Source: Chloroflexota bacterium
Lineage (GTDB): Bacteria; Chloroflexota; Dehalococcoidia; JAUQQI01
Assembly: GCA_030549955.1 (NCBI GenBank)
Contig: JAUQQI010000130.1
Coordinates: 1-12,378 of the forward strand
Length of the DNA: 12,378 nucleotides
Direction: 5' to 3'
In this document: positions 6,813 through 12,378 of the stretch, piece by piece
Layout of the letters: every line of letters begins with the position of its first letter
Position numbering within the stretch: the stretch's first letter is position 1
Notes under the pieces: generated by a model
What the model was told of the DNA's origin: nothing
Databases searched by the model: none
Seen by the model: only the letters and a program-made list of their open reading frames with translations
Position numbers and translations under genes: made by a program

Positions 6813-7481
6813 CTAGCCACCCGCCCTGTACATCGCGTCCCAGTACATAAGCTCGTAGGCCTGAAGGAGCCTGGCGGCCCGGCTTATCCGAGGCGGACTT
6901 ACCCCCCGGTCGAGCCCGGCCTGAATGACTTCGAGGGCCGACGCCTCGAAGGCCGGGTCGGGGCGGGCAAAGAGGTCGAAGAAGGCCACCTGGTCCGGGG
7001 TCAGGCCGTAGCGCTCCCGGAGGGCCCGGCTCATCCGACCGCAGTTCGCGCCCCAGGCCGGCAGATTGACCAGAAACGCCGCCGCGACCTCGGCATCGGT
7101 CCCGTGGAAGGAGAGCCAGGCGACAAAGGCGGTGTAGGCGTGGCCGCCGGGAATCGGGTCAAACTCTTCAAGGTCAGCCGGGCCCAGGCCGAGGGCACCG
7201 GCGAATTTAAGGAGGGCATCAAGGGCGGCGGCCTCGCCCTGGATGAGGCTTATGATAAAGTTCCGGCTCGCCAGGCTCGAATGCCGGGCGAGGAGACGGC
7301 CAAAGCTGGCCAGGTCGCTGGTTATGATGTGGTACTGCTGGCCGGCGAAGATTTTCAGGTCTTCCCGCCGAACCCGGCCGTCCTCGAGGGCCGCCAGGTA
7401 CGGATGATTAAGAATCTGTTCGTCAAGGGGCCGGATCGGATCTTTCCTTTCCTGGACGAGCTGAGTTGCGCTGGGGGCCAT
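6813..7481 (-). CDS. TenA/PqqC-like family protein lacking the usual active-site cysteine
   Basis: All-helical TenA-fold protein of 222 residues, probably a hydrolase acting on a thiamine pyrimidine breakdown product. Conserved fold landmarks match the neighbouring TenA: QQYHII (48-53) in place of QDALYL, AYT (115-117), and a C-terminal YELMYWDAMY (209-218) that keeps the catalytic Glu as Glu210. At the nucleophile position, where the neighbour reads LLPC, this one reads NLPA (139-142), so the cysteine is replaced by Ala142; Cys147 a few residues later is not in the same place. Cysteine-less TenA proteins (the TenA_E group) are known to act on amino- and formylamino-pyrimidines, so this may be one. 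A non-enzymatic or PqqC-like oxidase role is the alternative. GGAGGT lies 6 bases before the ATG, and 22 bases separate it from tenA upstream. Confidence 0.85.
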   Translation of the reverse strand: MAPSATQLVQERKDPIRPLDEQILNHPYLAALEDGRVRREDLKIFAGQQYHIITSDLASFGRLLARHSSLASRNFIISLIQGEAAALDALLKFAGALGLGPADLEEFDPIPGGHAYTAFVAWLSFHGTDAEVAAAFLVNLPAWGANCGRMSRALRERYGLTPDQVAFFDLFARPDPAFEASALEVIQAGLDRGVSPPRISRAARLLQAYELMYWDAMYRAGG

Positions 7482-7503
7482 GGGTGAACCTCCGGTTGGT
7501 GTC

Positions 7504-8175
7504 TCAGCTGACCGGCCAGGTTTCCAGCCGGTAGGCGGCGTCCCAGAACATCCACTCGTAGCGGCTCGTGGTTACGAAGTGATGACGGACCGGGGTCCGC
7601 CTGCCCTCTGGCAGGTCGGCCACAGCCTGCTCGGTGACGTCGAGAACCTGGCGGACGACGCTTGCGTACTCTTCCGAGGCGTAAGTGTTTATCCAGCGCT
7701 GGTAGAGGGGATTTGGGGAGCCTTTTTCTTCCAGGGCCTTACCGACCTCCCAGTAGATCCAGTAGCAAGGGAGCAGCGCCCCCAGTAGCTCTTCAAAGGG
7801 CGCTGCGTAGGCTACTCGCAGTAGGTAGGAGGTGTAAGCAAGGTTCGTCGGAGCCATTGGGGTCCGCTCCACCTGCTCGGGCGAGAGGCCCCAGTCCTTA
7901 AAAAAGCTTTCGTGGAGGGCCCGCTCGACAACCAGGGCCGTTTTCGCATGGTCGGCGAACATTTCACACCAGGGATCCTGGGGCGACTTTGCCGCGGCCA
8001 GCGCCAGGGACCGGGCGAAGTCCTTAAGATAAAGGGCGTCCTGAATCACGTAGAACCTGAACGATTCTTCGGCCAGCGACCCATCGGTAAGGCCCCGGAT
8101 AAACGGGTGGTCCAGGATTGCCCGGTAGATTGGGGCGATACTTTCCCAGAGTTCGGCGGTGAATTTCCCGGCCAT
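7504..8175 (-). CDS. tenA: TenA aminopyrimidine aminohydrolase / thiaminase II (cysteine type)
   Basis: Cytoplasmic enzyme that deaminates 4-amino-5-aminomethyl-2-methylpyrimidine to HMP and can hydrolyse thiamine, allowing recycling of degraded thiamine. The 223-residue length equals the family norm. Residues visible: Tyr42, Gln45, Asp46 and Tyr49 in YVIQDALY; NLAYTSYLL (111-119); the nucleophile Cys137 in LLPCYW; and Glu207 in YEWMFWDAAY, matching Cys135 and Glu205 of the Bacillus subtilis enzyme with a two-residue shift. A strong GGAGGAGGA precedes the ATG at 8175. It is the first gene after the TPP riboswitch, so it should be turned down when thiamine diphosphate is plentiful. Co-transcribed with the cysteine-less homologue downstream. 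Confidence 0.95.
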   Translation of the reverse strand: MAGKFTAELWESIAPIYRAILDHPFIRGLTDGSLAEESFRFYVIQDALYLKDFARSLALAAAKSPQDPWCEMFADHAKTALVVERALHESFFKDWGLSPEQVERTPMAPTNLAYTSYLLRVAYAAPFEELLGALLPCYWIYWEVGKALEEKGSPNPLYQRWINTYASEEYASVVRQVLDVTEQAVADLPEGRRTPVRHHFVTTSRYEWMFWDAAYRLETWPVS

Positions 8176-8192
8176 CGGTCTCCTCCTCCGAG

Positions 8193-8227
8193 AAATATTG
8201 AAGCCACAGGCCTTGGGGCGCTGTGGC
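8193..8227 (-). terminator. terminator-like hairpin in the tenA leader
   Basis: Read on the minus strand, GCCACAG (8227-8221) pairs with CTGTGGC (8209-8203). After one unpaired C, three more pairs close a CCAA tetraloop, making a 10-bp stem. It is followed by TTCAATATTT, a broken T-run, just before the ribosome binding site. The stem is strong but the T-run is imperfect, so it could be an attenuator or only a structural element. See the competing helix at 8209-8247. Confidence 0.5.
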
Positions 8228-8247
8228 GGCTCTGCGTTACCAAGGCC
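8209..8247 (-). promoter_or_regulatory. candidate antiterminator helix of the TPP riboswitch
   Basis: GGCCTTGG at 8247-8240 (minus strand) is perfectly complementary to CCAAGGCC at 8216-8209. The first arm directly follows the aptamer core and probably overlaps the 3' side of its P1 helix. The second arm includes the loop and inner 3' side of the terminator-like hairpin. The two helices cannot form together, as expected for a riboswitch expression platform. Confidence 0.5.
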
Positions 8248-8340
8248 TCCCTACGCCGGCATTACCCGGGTCAGGTTCTGGCGGTCGGCGGCGTATGCGG
8301 CCGCCCTCTCAGCCTGGCTAACCCAAGCTCCCGCGCCATT
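8243..8340 (-). ncRNA. TPP (thiamine diphosphate) riboswitch aptamer
   Basis: On the minus strand the conserved core is clear: CTGAGAGGG (8312-8304), AACCTGA (8277-8271) and GGGTAATGCCGGCGTAGGGA (8268-8249). The helices fold as expected. GCGG before GGAGC pairs with CCGC to make P2. AGCTTGG pairs with CCAGGCT to make P3. GGCGGC and GCCGCC close a P3a arm, and CCGG pairs with CCGG around GTAATG. The outer P1 boundary is less certain. It lies between a strong promoter and tenA, so binding of thiamine diphosphate should reduce expression of the two TenA genes. Confidence 0.96.
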
Positions 8341-8356
8341 ATTCGGCTGTCGCCCG

Positions 8357-8385
8357 ATGATACCACGCCGGCCCCGGCATGTCAA
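8357..8385 (-). promoter_or_regulatory. sigma-A-type promoter of the TPP riboswitch-tenA unit
   Basis: On the minus strand a perfect -35 TTGACA (8385-8380), a 17-base spacer and TATCAT (8362-8357) preceded by TGG, an extended -10, form the best promoter in the window. Transcription would start near 8350, about 10 bases before the aptamer. Confidence 0.85.
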
Positions 8386-8408
8386 TTTAAGCTGGCCCTG
8401 TCGGCTTT

Positions 8409-8417
8409 TGTTAAAAT
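8409..8417 (+). promoter_or_regulatory. extended -10 promoter of the methyltransferase gene
   Basis: TGTTAAAAT fits TGnTAAAAT, one mismatch from the consensus. The predicted start, about 7 bases downstream (8424-8425), coincides with the GTG start codon, which would give a leaderless transcript. No -35 match is visible 17 bases upstream; that area is occupied by the divergent tenA promoter. Confidence 0.5.
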
Positions 8418-8424
8418 TAAGCCC

Positions 8425-9438
8425 GTGGGCTACGAGTACCGTCGGTCCATCCTTGAACTTCTCCAGAACTACCGGTCGGCCCGGGTTCTCATCGCCTGCG
8501 CCGAGCTGGGAGTTTTCGAGGCCCTGGGCACCGGGACCGTGACCCCGGAGGAGCTGGCCCGCCGGACCGGAACCGACCCGACCGGCCTGGCCAGGCTCCT
8601 CAATGCCGCGGTTGCCCTCGGCCTCCTGGAAAAACGCCCCGACGGATACGCTAATGGTCCGGTGGCCCTGGCGTGCCTGGCTCAGGAGACGGATTTCTAT
8701 GTGGGAAACCTCGTCCGGCGGGAAGGGGTCTTCTACCGGCGCTGGGTCCGGCTTGATGAGGCCGTTCGGCGGGGCACCCGGCCGCCCGAGAACGTTCAGG
8801 ATGAGCCTGACCCGCGCTGGGTCCGAGACTTTGAGCTGGCCCTTTATGATGCGGCCCGGACAGCTGCCCCGGTTGTGGCCGACCTCCTGGGGCCGTTTAT
8901 CCCGGCAAACCGCCCGGCCCGGGTCATCGACATCGGCGGGGGTCACGGGGCCTACAGCATTGCCCTGGCCCAGCGCTACCCGAACGTTGAGGCCGTGGTT
9001 TTCGACCTGCCGCCCGTCGTCGAAGTGGCGGCCGAGCTTATAGGCCGGGCCGGCGTCGCCGAACGGGTCAAAGTCCAGGCCGGCAACTTTAAGAACGATT
9101 CCCTCGGGAATGCCGAATTCGACCTCGCCCTCCTCTTCGGGGTGCTGGTCGCTGAGGACGAGGCCGAAGCCGGGCGACTCCTTCGGAGAAGTCTTGCGGC
9201 CCTGAAACCGGGTGGGATCGTAGCTGTCAGGGAGTTTTTCCTGGCCGAGGATCGGACCGGCCCCCTCGATGCTGTCCTGTTCGACCTGCACATGCTCGTC
9301 TCAACGGACCGGGGCCGGGCTCACACCGTCCGTGAAGTGTGCGGCTGGCTCGAGGCGGTGGGCTTCAGGGAGCCACGGCTTATCGAGGCAATCGAACCGG
9401 AGCCCGTTCGGCTAGTGGTTGCCCGACGGCCGGCCTGA
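8425..9438 (+). CDS. SAM-dependent methyltransferase of the two-domain O-methyltransferase type (PF00891-like)
   Basis: Predicted small-molecule methyltransferase, substrate unknown. With a GTG start at 8425 it has 337 residues. The N-terminal part (about 8-85) is a winged-helix dimerisation domain with the usual AELGVFEAL and TPEELA wording. The C-terminal Rossmann domain has the SAM motif DIGGGHGAY (169-177) and an acidic VVFDLPPVVE strand. Where plant-type O-methyltransferases and many bacterial relatives have LHDW with the catalytic histidine, this protein reads GVLVAEDE (239-246), placing Val242 at the histidine position. Catalysis may therefore use another residue or be a proximity-only methyl transfer. 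The GTG was chosen because the dimerisation domain begins about 8 residues later. Open frame continues upstream but is antisense to the riboswitch and tenA. No thiamine link is evident beyond divergent position. Confidence 0.85.
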   Translation: MGYEYRRSILELLQNYRSARVLIACAELGVFEALGTGTVTPEELARRTGTDPTGLARLLNAAVALGLLEKRPDGYANGPVALACLAQETDFYVGNLVRREGVFYRRWVRLDEAVRRGTRPPENVQDEPDPRWVRDFELALYDAARTAAPVVADLLGPFIPANRPARVIDIGGGHGAYSIALAQRYPNVEAVVFDLPPVVEVAAELIGRAGVAERVKVQAGNFKNDSLGNAEFDLALLFGVLVAEDEAEAGRLLRRSLAALKPGGIVAVREFFLAEDRTGPLDAVLFDLHMLVSTDRGRAHTVREVCGWLEAVGFREPRLIEAIEPEPVRLVVARRPA

Positions 9439-9444
9439 AGGCTA

Positions 9445-9453
9445 TGTTATAAT
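9445..9453 (+). promoter_or_regulatory. extended -10 promoter of rpmB
   Basis: TGTTATAAT is a perfect extended -10 seven bases after the methyltransferase stop. Transcription would begin near 9460, leaving a leader of about 12 bases before the rpmB ATG, with only a weak GGTGGG as ribosome binding site. No convincing -35 is present at normal spacing. Confidence 0.65.
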
Positions 9454-9471
9454 CTCCGACGGTGGGTTCAA

Positions 9472-9660
9472 ATGGCAAAGTGTGACTTCTGCAACAAGCA
9501 CCGGTCGTTCGGTCGGAACGTGAGCCATTCGAAGCGCCGGACGCCGAGGGACTGGCAGCCCAACGTCCAGTACCGGCGGCTCAGCCTCGGGGGTGTGCGG
9601 CGCCGGGTTCACATCTGCACCCGGTGCCTTCGGACGATGTCCCGGGCCGGGGCGCTTTAG
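9472..9660 (+). CDS. rpmB: 50S ribosomal protein L28, zinc-binding form
   Basis: Large-subunit ribosomal protein of 62 residues, normal length. It opens with MAKCDFC and has NVSHSKRRT (16-24) followed by WQPNVQ, the family hallmark. Two CxxC pairs, Cys4/Cys7 and CTRC near residues 49-52, show it is the four-cysteine zinc-ribbon form. It is transcribed alone from its own promoter. Its TAG stop overlaps the TAA stop of rpe on the opposite strand. Confidence 0.97.
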   Translation: MAKCDFCNKHRSFGRNVSHSKRRTPRDWQPNVQYRRLSLGGVRRRVHICTRCLRTMSRAGAL

Positions 9661-10319
9661 GCCCCGAACCGTAGCGCTGCTTTCAGCTGTTCGGCGGCGG
9701 TCCTTGGTGAGAGTCTCTGGTTGAAGAGGGCCGAGGCCGCCACCAGGATATCGGCCCCGGCCTCGTAAACTGAACGGGCGTTGGTCGGATTTATCCCCCC
9801 GTCAACCTCGATTTCCACCGGCAGGCCGGCCTGCTCAATGACCCGCTTGAGCCGCCGGACCCGGCCAAGACTCCGGGGCAGGAACGCCTGGCCAGCATAG
9901 CCGGGGTCCACCGACATCACCAGCACCACATCGACTTCTTCAAGAAGGTCGGTAAGGACCTCCACCGGCGTCCCGGGATTTATCGCAATCCCGGCCCGGC
10001 GGCCAGATTCCCGAATCAGCCTGGCCAGCCGGTGGGGGTGGGCTGTCGCCTCCCAGTGGAAGGTGATGAGGTCGGCCCCGGCCTCGACGAACTTCTCAAT
10101 CTGGTGTTCGGGCCGCTCGACCATCAGGTGGACATCGAAAGGCTCGGTGAACCGGGGTCGCAGGCTGGCCACGACCGGGACCCCGAAAGTTATCTGGGGC
10201 ACGAAGTGACCGTCCATCACGTCGAAGTGAATCCAGTCGCAGCCGCCGGCAATCGCTTCCCTCAGCTGCTCTTCAAGCCGGCCAAAGTCCGCCGAAAGAA
10301 TCGACGCCGCCAGCCTCAT
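9657..10319 (-). CDS. rpe: ribulose-phosphate 3-epimerase
   Basis: Interconverts ribulose 5-phosphate and xylulose 5-phosphate in the pentose phosphate or Calvin pathways. The 220-residue TIM barrel has SILSADF (6-12), HFDVMDGHFVP (31-41) with metal ligands His31 and Asp33, DVHLMV with His64, and EVDGGIN (171-177) with Asp173. The phosphate loop reads VDPGYAGQAF where VNPGFGGQ is usual, a mild variation. ATG at 10319 was chosen: it overlaps the stop of the upstream exporter as ATGA and has GGAG about 8 bases before it. A GTG at 10343 would add 8 unconserved residues. Translational coupling to the exporter is likely although the functions are unrelated. It often sits with rsgA/prkC in Bacillota, but here it does not. 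Confidence 0.96.
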   Translation of the reverse strand: MRLAASILSADFGRLEEQLREAIAGGCDWIHFDVMDGHFVPQITFGVPVVASLRPRFTEPFDVHLMVERPEHQIEKFVEAGADLITFHWEATAHPHRLARLIRESGRRAGIAINPGTPVEVLTDLLEEVDVVLVMSVDPGYAGQAFLPRSLGRVRRLKRVIEQAGLPVEIEVDGGINPTNARSVYEAGADILVAASALFNQRLSPRTAAEQLKAALRFGA

Positions 10320-12378
10320 CCTGGTCTCCGGAACGGGAGCCACCAGTTCCAGTCGCCGAGCAGGGCCATTGTTGACGGCACCAGCAGGGCTCTCACAACG
10401 GAGGCGTCAAGGGCGATGGCGATGGCAAGGCCCAGGCCCATCTTCTTGATGGTCAGGAGGCCCCCAAGGCTGAACGAGAGGGCAACAACTATCAGGATAA
10501 AGGCCGCACTCGTAACGATGCGGCCGGTTCGCTCCAGGCCCGCGGCAACTGCCCCGGTATTGTCCTTAGTTGTCAGGTATTCTTCCCGGATCCGGCTGAG
10601 CAAAAAGACCTCGTAGTCCATGCTCAGCCCAAAAAGGGTACAGAACATCAGGACCGGCACCATCGCGTCGACCCAACCGGTCGGTGTATAGTTGAGCAGG
10701 CCGGCGAAGCGGCCATCCTGGAAAATCAGAACGAGGGCACCATAAGCGCCGAGAATTGACAGGGTGTTCATGATTACGGCCTTGAGGGGCAAAACCGCCG
10801 ACCTGAACGTGATGAGCAGGACCACGTACATCAGGGCCAGGACAAACCCGACCGCCTTCGGAAAGTCACGGTAAAGCCTGTTAATAAAGTCCCGCTCGCC
10901 GGCACTCTGCCCGCCCACCAGCAGTTCCCAGCCCGCCGGCACCGAAAGCCGCTGGAGGCGGTCGGCCAGCTCCCGGGCGGCCTGCGAACCGGGCGGGTCT
11001 TTCGGGATAACCCGAAAGAGGAAGACATCATCCCGGTAAAACTGGCTGACGGCCGCCGTCAGCCGGGGATCCGGTCGAACCGTCTGAAGGGCAAGAATCT
11101 CCCCGAGTCGGACCGGGTCGGCGTCGGGTACGAGGGTTGTCAGACCCTGAACCCGGTCGACGCCGGGGTCGGCCGAGAGGTTGCGGGTAAGTTCAAAGAG
11201 CTGCTCAAGCTTTTCCTGGGTCAACCACTGGGACCCGGTTCTCACGACAACGTTGATGGGCGACGCTTCCTGCTCGGGAACCTCGGCCCGGAAGAGCTCC
11301 CAGCCGACCCGGGCCGGCACGTGGGCGGGCAGGTTCTCGACGCCAGGCACGCCAACTTCCATCCGGCGGACTGGCGAGGCCAGCCCAAGGAGGCCGACCG
11401 TCACCACGATAAAGACGAGTACGGCCCAGCGAACGGTCCGCCGGGCCAGGGCTCCCCAGAAGCGCTCGGTGGCCTGGGGGCGGGCGACGGTCATGAGGTT
11501 AACCCGGGGGCCCAGAATCCCCAGCAAGGCCGGAAGAAGGGTCAGGGCGGCTGTGACGGAGACAGCGACCACGATGGCCCCGGCGAGGCCGATGGACTGG
11601 ATAAACCGGAACCCGACCCAGAGCAGGCCGCTGAGGCCGATGATTACGGCCAGGCCTGAGAAGAGGACGGCTTCGCCCGCGGTCTCAACCGTGCGGGCCA
11701 GGGCTTCTGGAACCGGATGGGCCGCCAGCTCCTCCCGGAAGCGGCTGACGATAAGGAGGGAATAGTCGATGGCCACCCCGAGGCCGATCATGGAGGCGGT
11801 GTTCATCGCAAAGACCGAAACGTCCGTAAGGTGCCCGAGGCCGTAGAGGGCGGCCAGGGTGATGGTGACCGCGGCCAGGCCGACCGCCAGGGGCATGAGC
11901 GAAGCCACGACAGACCCGAAGACGAAGAGCAAGACCACCATCGCAATGGGGAACGTGTAAAACTCGGCCCGGCGCAGGTCCTCTTCGGTCACGTCGGTAA
12001 ACGCCCGGTAGACCGCCGGCCCGCCGGTCAGGTAGGCTCGAATCGGGCCGTCCCGGGGCAGGCTCGATTCGACAACGGCGTCGATGTCCGGGACCATGGC
12101 CATCGCCTCGTCCAGGGACGCGTCCAGGTTGACCGCCAGGTAGAGCGACCGACCGGCCTGACCGGTCCGGGGGTCGGAGACGGAGATGAGCCGGGGTAGC
12201 GACCGGAGTCTGTCCGCCACCTCGCCGGCCGTTTGCCGCAGGGTCGGATTGGCGGCGCCGCCCGGGGCTGTGAGGACCACGAGGACAACTTCCCTGGGGG
12301 CGCCAAACTTCTCAACCAGGATATCCCGGGCCCGCAGGGCCGGGCTGTCCGCAACCTCGATGCCGCCGGGTTTGAGAA
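10316..12378 (-). CDS. MMPL/RND family membrane exporter, N-terminus outside the window
   Basis: Large inner-membrane transporter of the MmpL branch of the RND superfamily, driven by proton motive force and typically exporting lipids or other hydrophobic compounds. About 687 residues are visible and the frame is open to the right edge. The first visible residues (LKPGGIEVADS) correspond to the segment just after helix 1 in relatives, so roughly 40 residues are missing. The protein shows the duplicated RND plan: an external domain, a bundle of helices with GVAIDYSLL (Asp-Tyr at 11762-11767), a second external domain, then a second bundle with GLSMDYEVFL (Asp-Tyr at 10613-10618). The paired Asp-Tyr motifs are the proton-relay signature of MmpL proteins. 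An internal GTG at 12280 is not the true start. Cargo unknown; the only co-transcribed gene visible is rpe. Confidence 0.93.
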   Translation of the reverse strand, partial: LKPGGIEVADSPALRARDILVEKFGAPREVVLVVLTAPGGAANPTLRQTAGEVADRLRSLPRLISVSDPRTGQAGRSLYLAVNLDASLDEAMAMVPDIDAVVESSLPRDGPIRAYLTGGPAVYRAFTDVTEEDLRRAEFYTFPIAMVVLLFVFGSVVASLMPLAVGLAAVTITLAALYGLGHLTDVSVFAMNTASMIGLGVAIDYSLLIVSRFREELAAHPVPEALARTVETAGEAVLFSGLAVIIGLSGLLWVGFRFIQSIGLAGAIVVAVSVTAALTLLPALLGILGPRVNLMTVARPQATERFWGALARRTVRWAVLVFIVVTVGLLGLASPVRRMEVGVPGVENLPAHVPARVGWELFRAEVPEQEASPINVVVRTGSQWLTQEKLEQLFELTRNLSADPGVDRVQGLTTLVPDADPVRLGEILALQTVRPDPRLTAAVSQFYRDDVFLFRVIPKDPPGSQAARELADRLQRLSVPAGWELLVGGQSAGERDFINRLYRDFPKAVGFVLALMYVVLLITFRSAVLPLKAVIMNTLSILGAYGALVLIFQDGRFAGLLNYTPTGWVDAMVPVLMFCTLFGLSMDYEVFLLSRIREEYLTTKDNTGAVAAGLERTGRIVTSAAFILIVVALSFSLGGLLTIKKMGLGLAIAIALDASVVRALLVPSTMALLGDWNWWLPFRRPG

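Noticed and set aside
6360..7487. A 375-codon open frame on the plus strand across the membrane protein and the second TenA gene
   Set aside because: Its translation is charged, low-complexity and unlike any family, while the minus-strand frames show conserved TenA motifs and ribosome binding sites.
7912..8424. Upstream extension of the methyltransferase frame by about 170 codons
   Set aside because: This part is antisense to tenA, the riboswitch and its promoter, and the family's dimerisation domain begins only after 8425.
8251..9291. A 346-codon minus-strand frame opposite the methyltransferase
   Set aside because: It lacks recognisable motifs and overlaps the riboswitch and promoter; the plus-strand frame has a clear SAM-binding motif.
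12278..12280. GTG as the true start of the MMPL exporter
   Set aside because: The frame is open upstream to the window edge and encodes residues typical of the region after helix 1, and no first membrane helix follows the GTG.
1..12378. Mobile element, CRISPR array, toxin-antitoxin or phage defence genes
   Set aside because: No tandem spaced repeats, transposase, integrase or matching small gene pairs were seen on either strand; all sizeable stretches are explained by housekeeping or transport genes.

Overview
The window is a gene-dense, high-GC bacterial chromosome segment, roughly two thirds G+C by eye. Intergenic gaps are very short, and start/stop codons often overlap. An energy-coupling-factor (ECF) vitamin transporter, a TPP riboswitch, a four-cysteine form of ribosomal protein L28, a class II EPSP synthase and extended -10 promoters (TGnTATAAT) together suggest a Bacillota-like or Chloroflexota-like lineage. 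The sequence alone does not settle this. No insertion sequence, CRISPR array, tRNA, rRNA or phage gene is visible, so this looks like ordinary chromosome rather than an island.

Layout: (1) 1-2438, minus strand: an ECF uptake transporter in the order S component, T component, fused double ATPase, the last running off the left edge. (2) 2439-2563: interlocked divergent promoters. (3) 2564-6302, plus strand: site-2-protease-like membrane peptidase, tyrA (prephenate dehydrogenase), aroA (EPSP synthase) and gmk (guanylate kinase), which look like one operon. (4) 6315-8345, minus strand: a TPP-riboswitch-controlled unit of two different TenA proteins and, after a 72-base gap, a small four-helix membrane protein. 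(5) 8409-9660, plus strand: a SAM methyltransferase, apparently read from a leaderless transcript, then rpmB from its own promoter. (6) 9657-12378, minus strand: an MMPL/RND exporter, truncated at the right edge, overlapping rpe by ATGA. The rpe and rpmB stop codons overlap.

Functionally, the TPP unit is a thiamine pyrimidine salvage locus. When thiamine diphosphate is scarce, the riboswitch should allow expression of a cysteine-type TenA and a cysteine-less TenA homologue, which probably act on different breakdown products. The ECF transporter has no riboswitch, so its substrate is open. The tyrA-aroA pair belongs to the shikimate/tyrosine pathway; a guanylate-kinase-type enzyme sits where many bacteria keep cytidylate kinase.

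The points most worth a second look are: the degenerate first ATPase domain of the ECF transporter; the mutually exclusive helices after the TPP aptamer; the TenA pair with a repeat-containing membrane protein; the predicted leaderless methyltransferase that lacks the usual catalytic histidine; and the two interlocked divergent promoter regions. I did not find convincing evidence of a wholly new multi-gene system.
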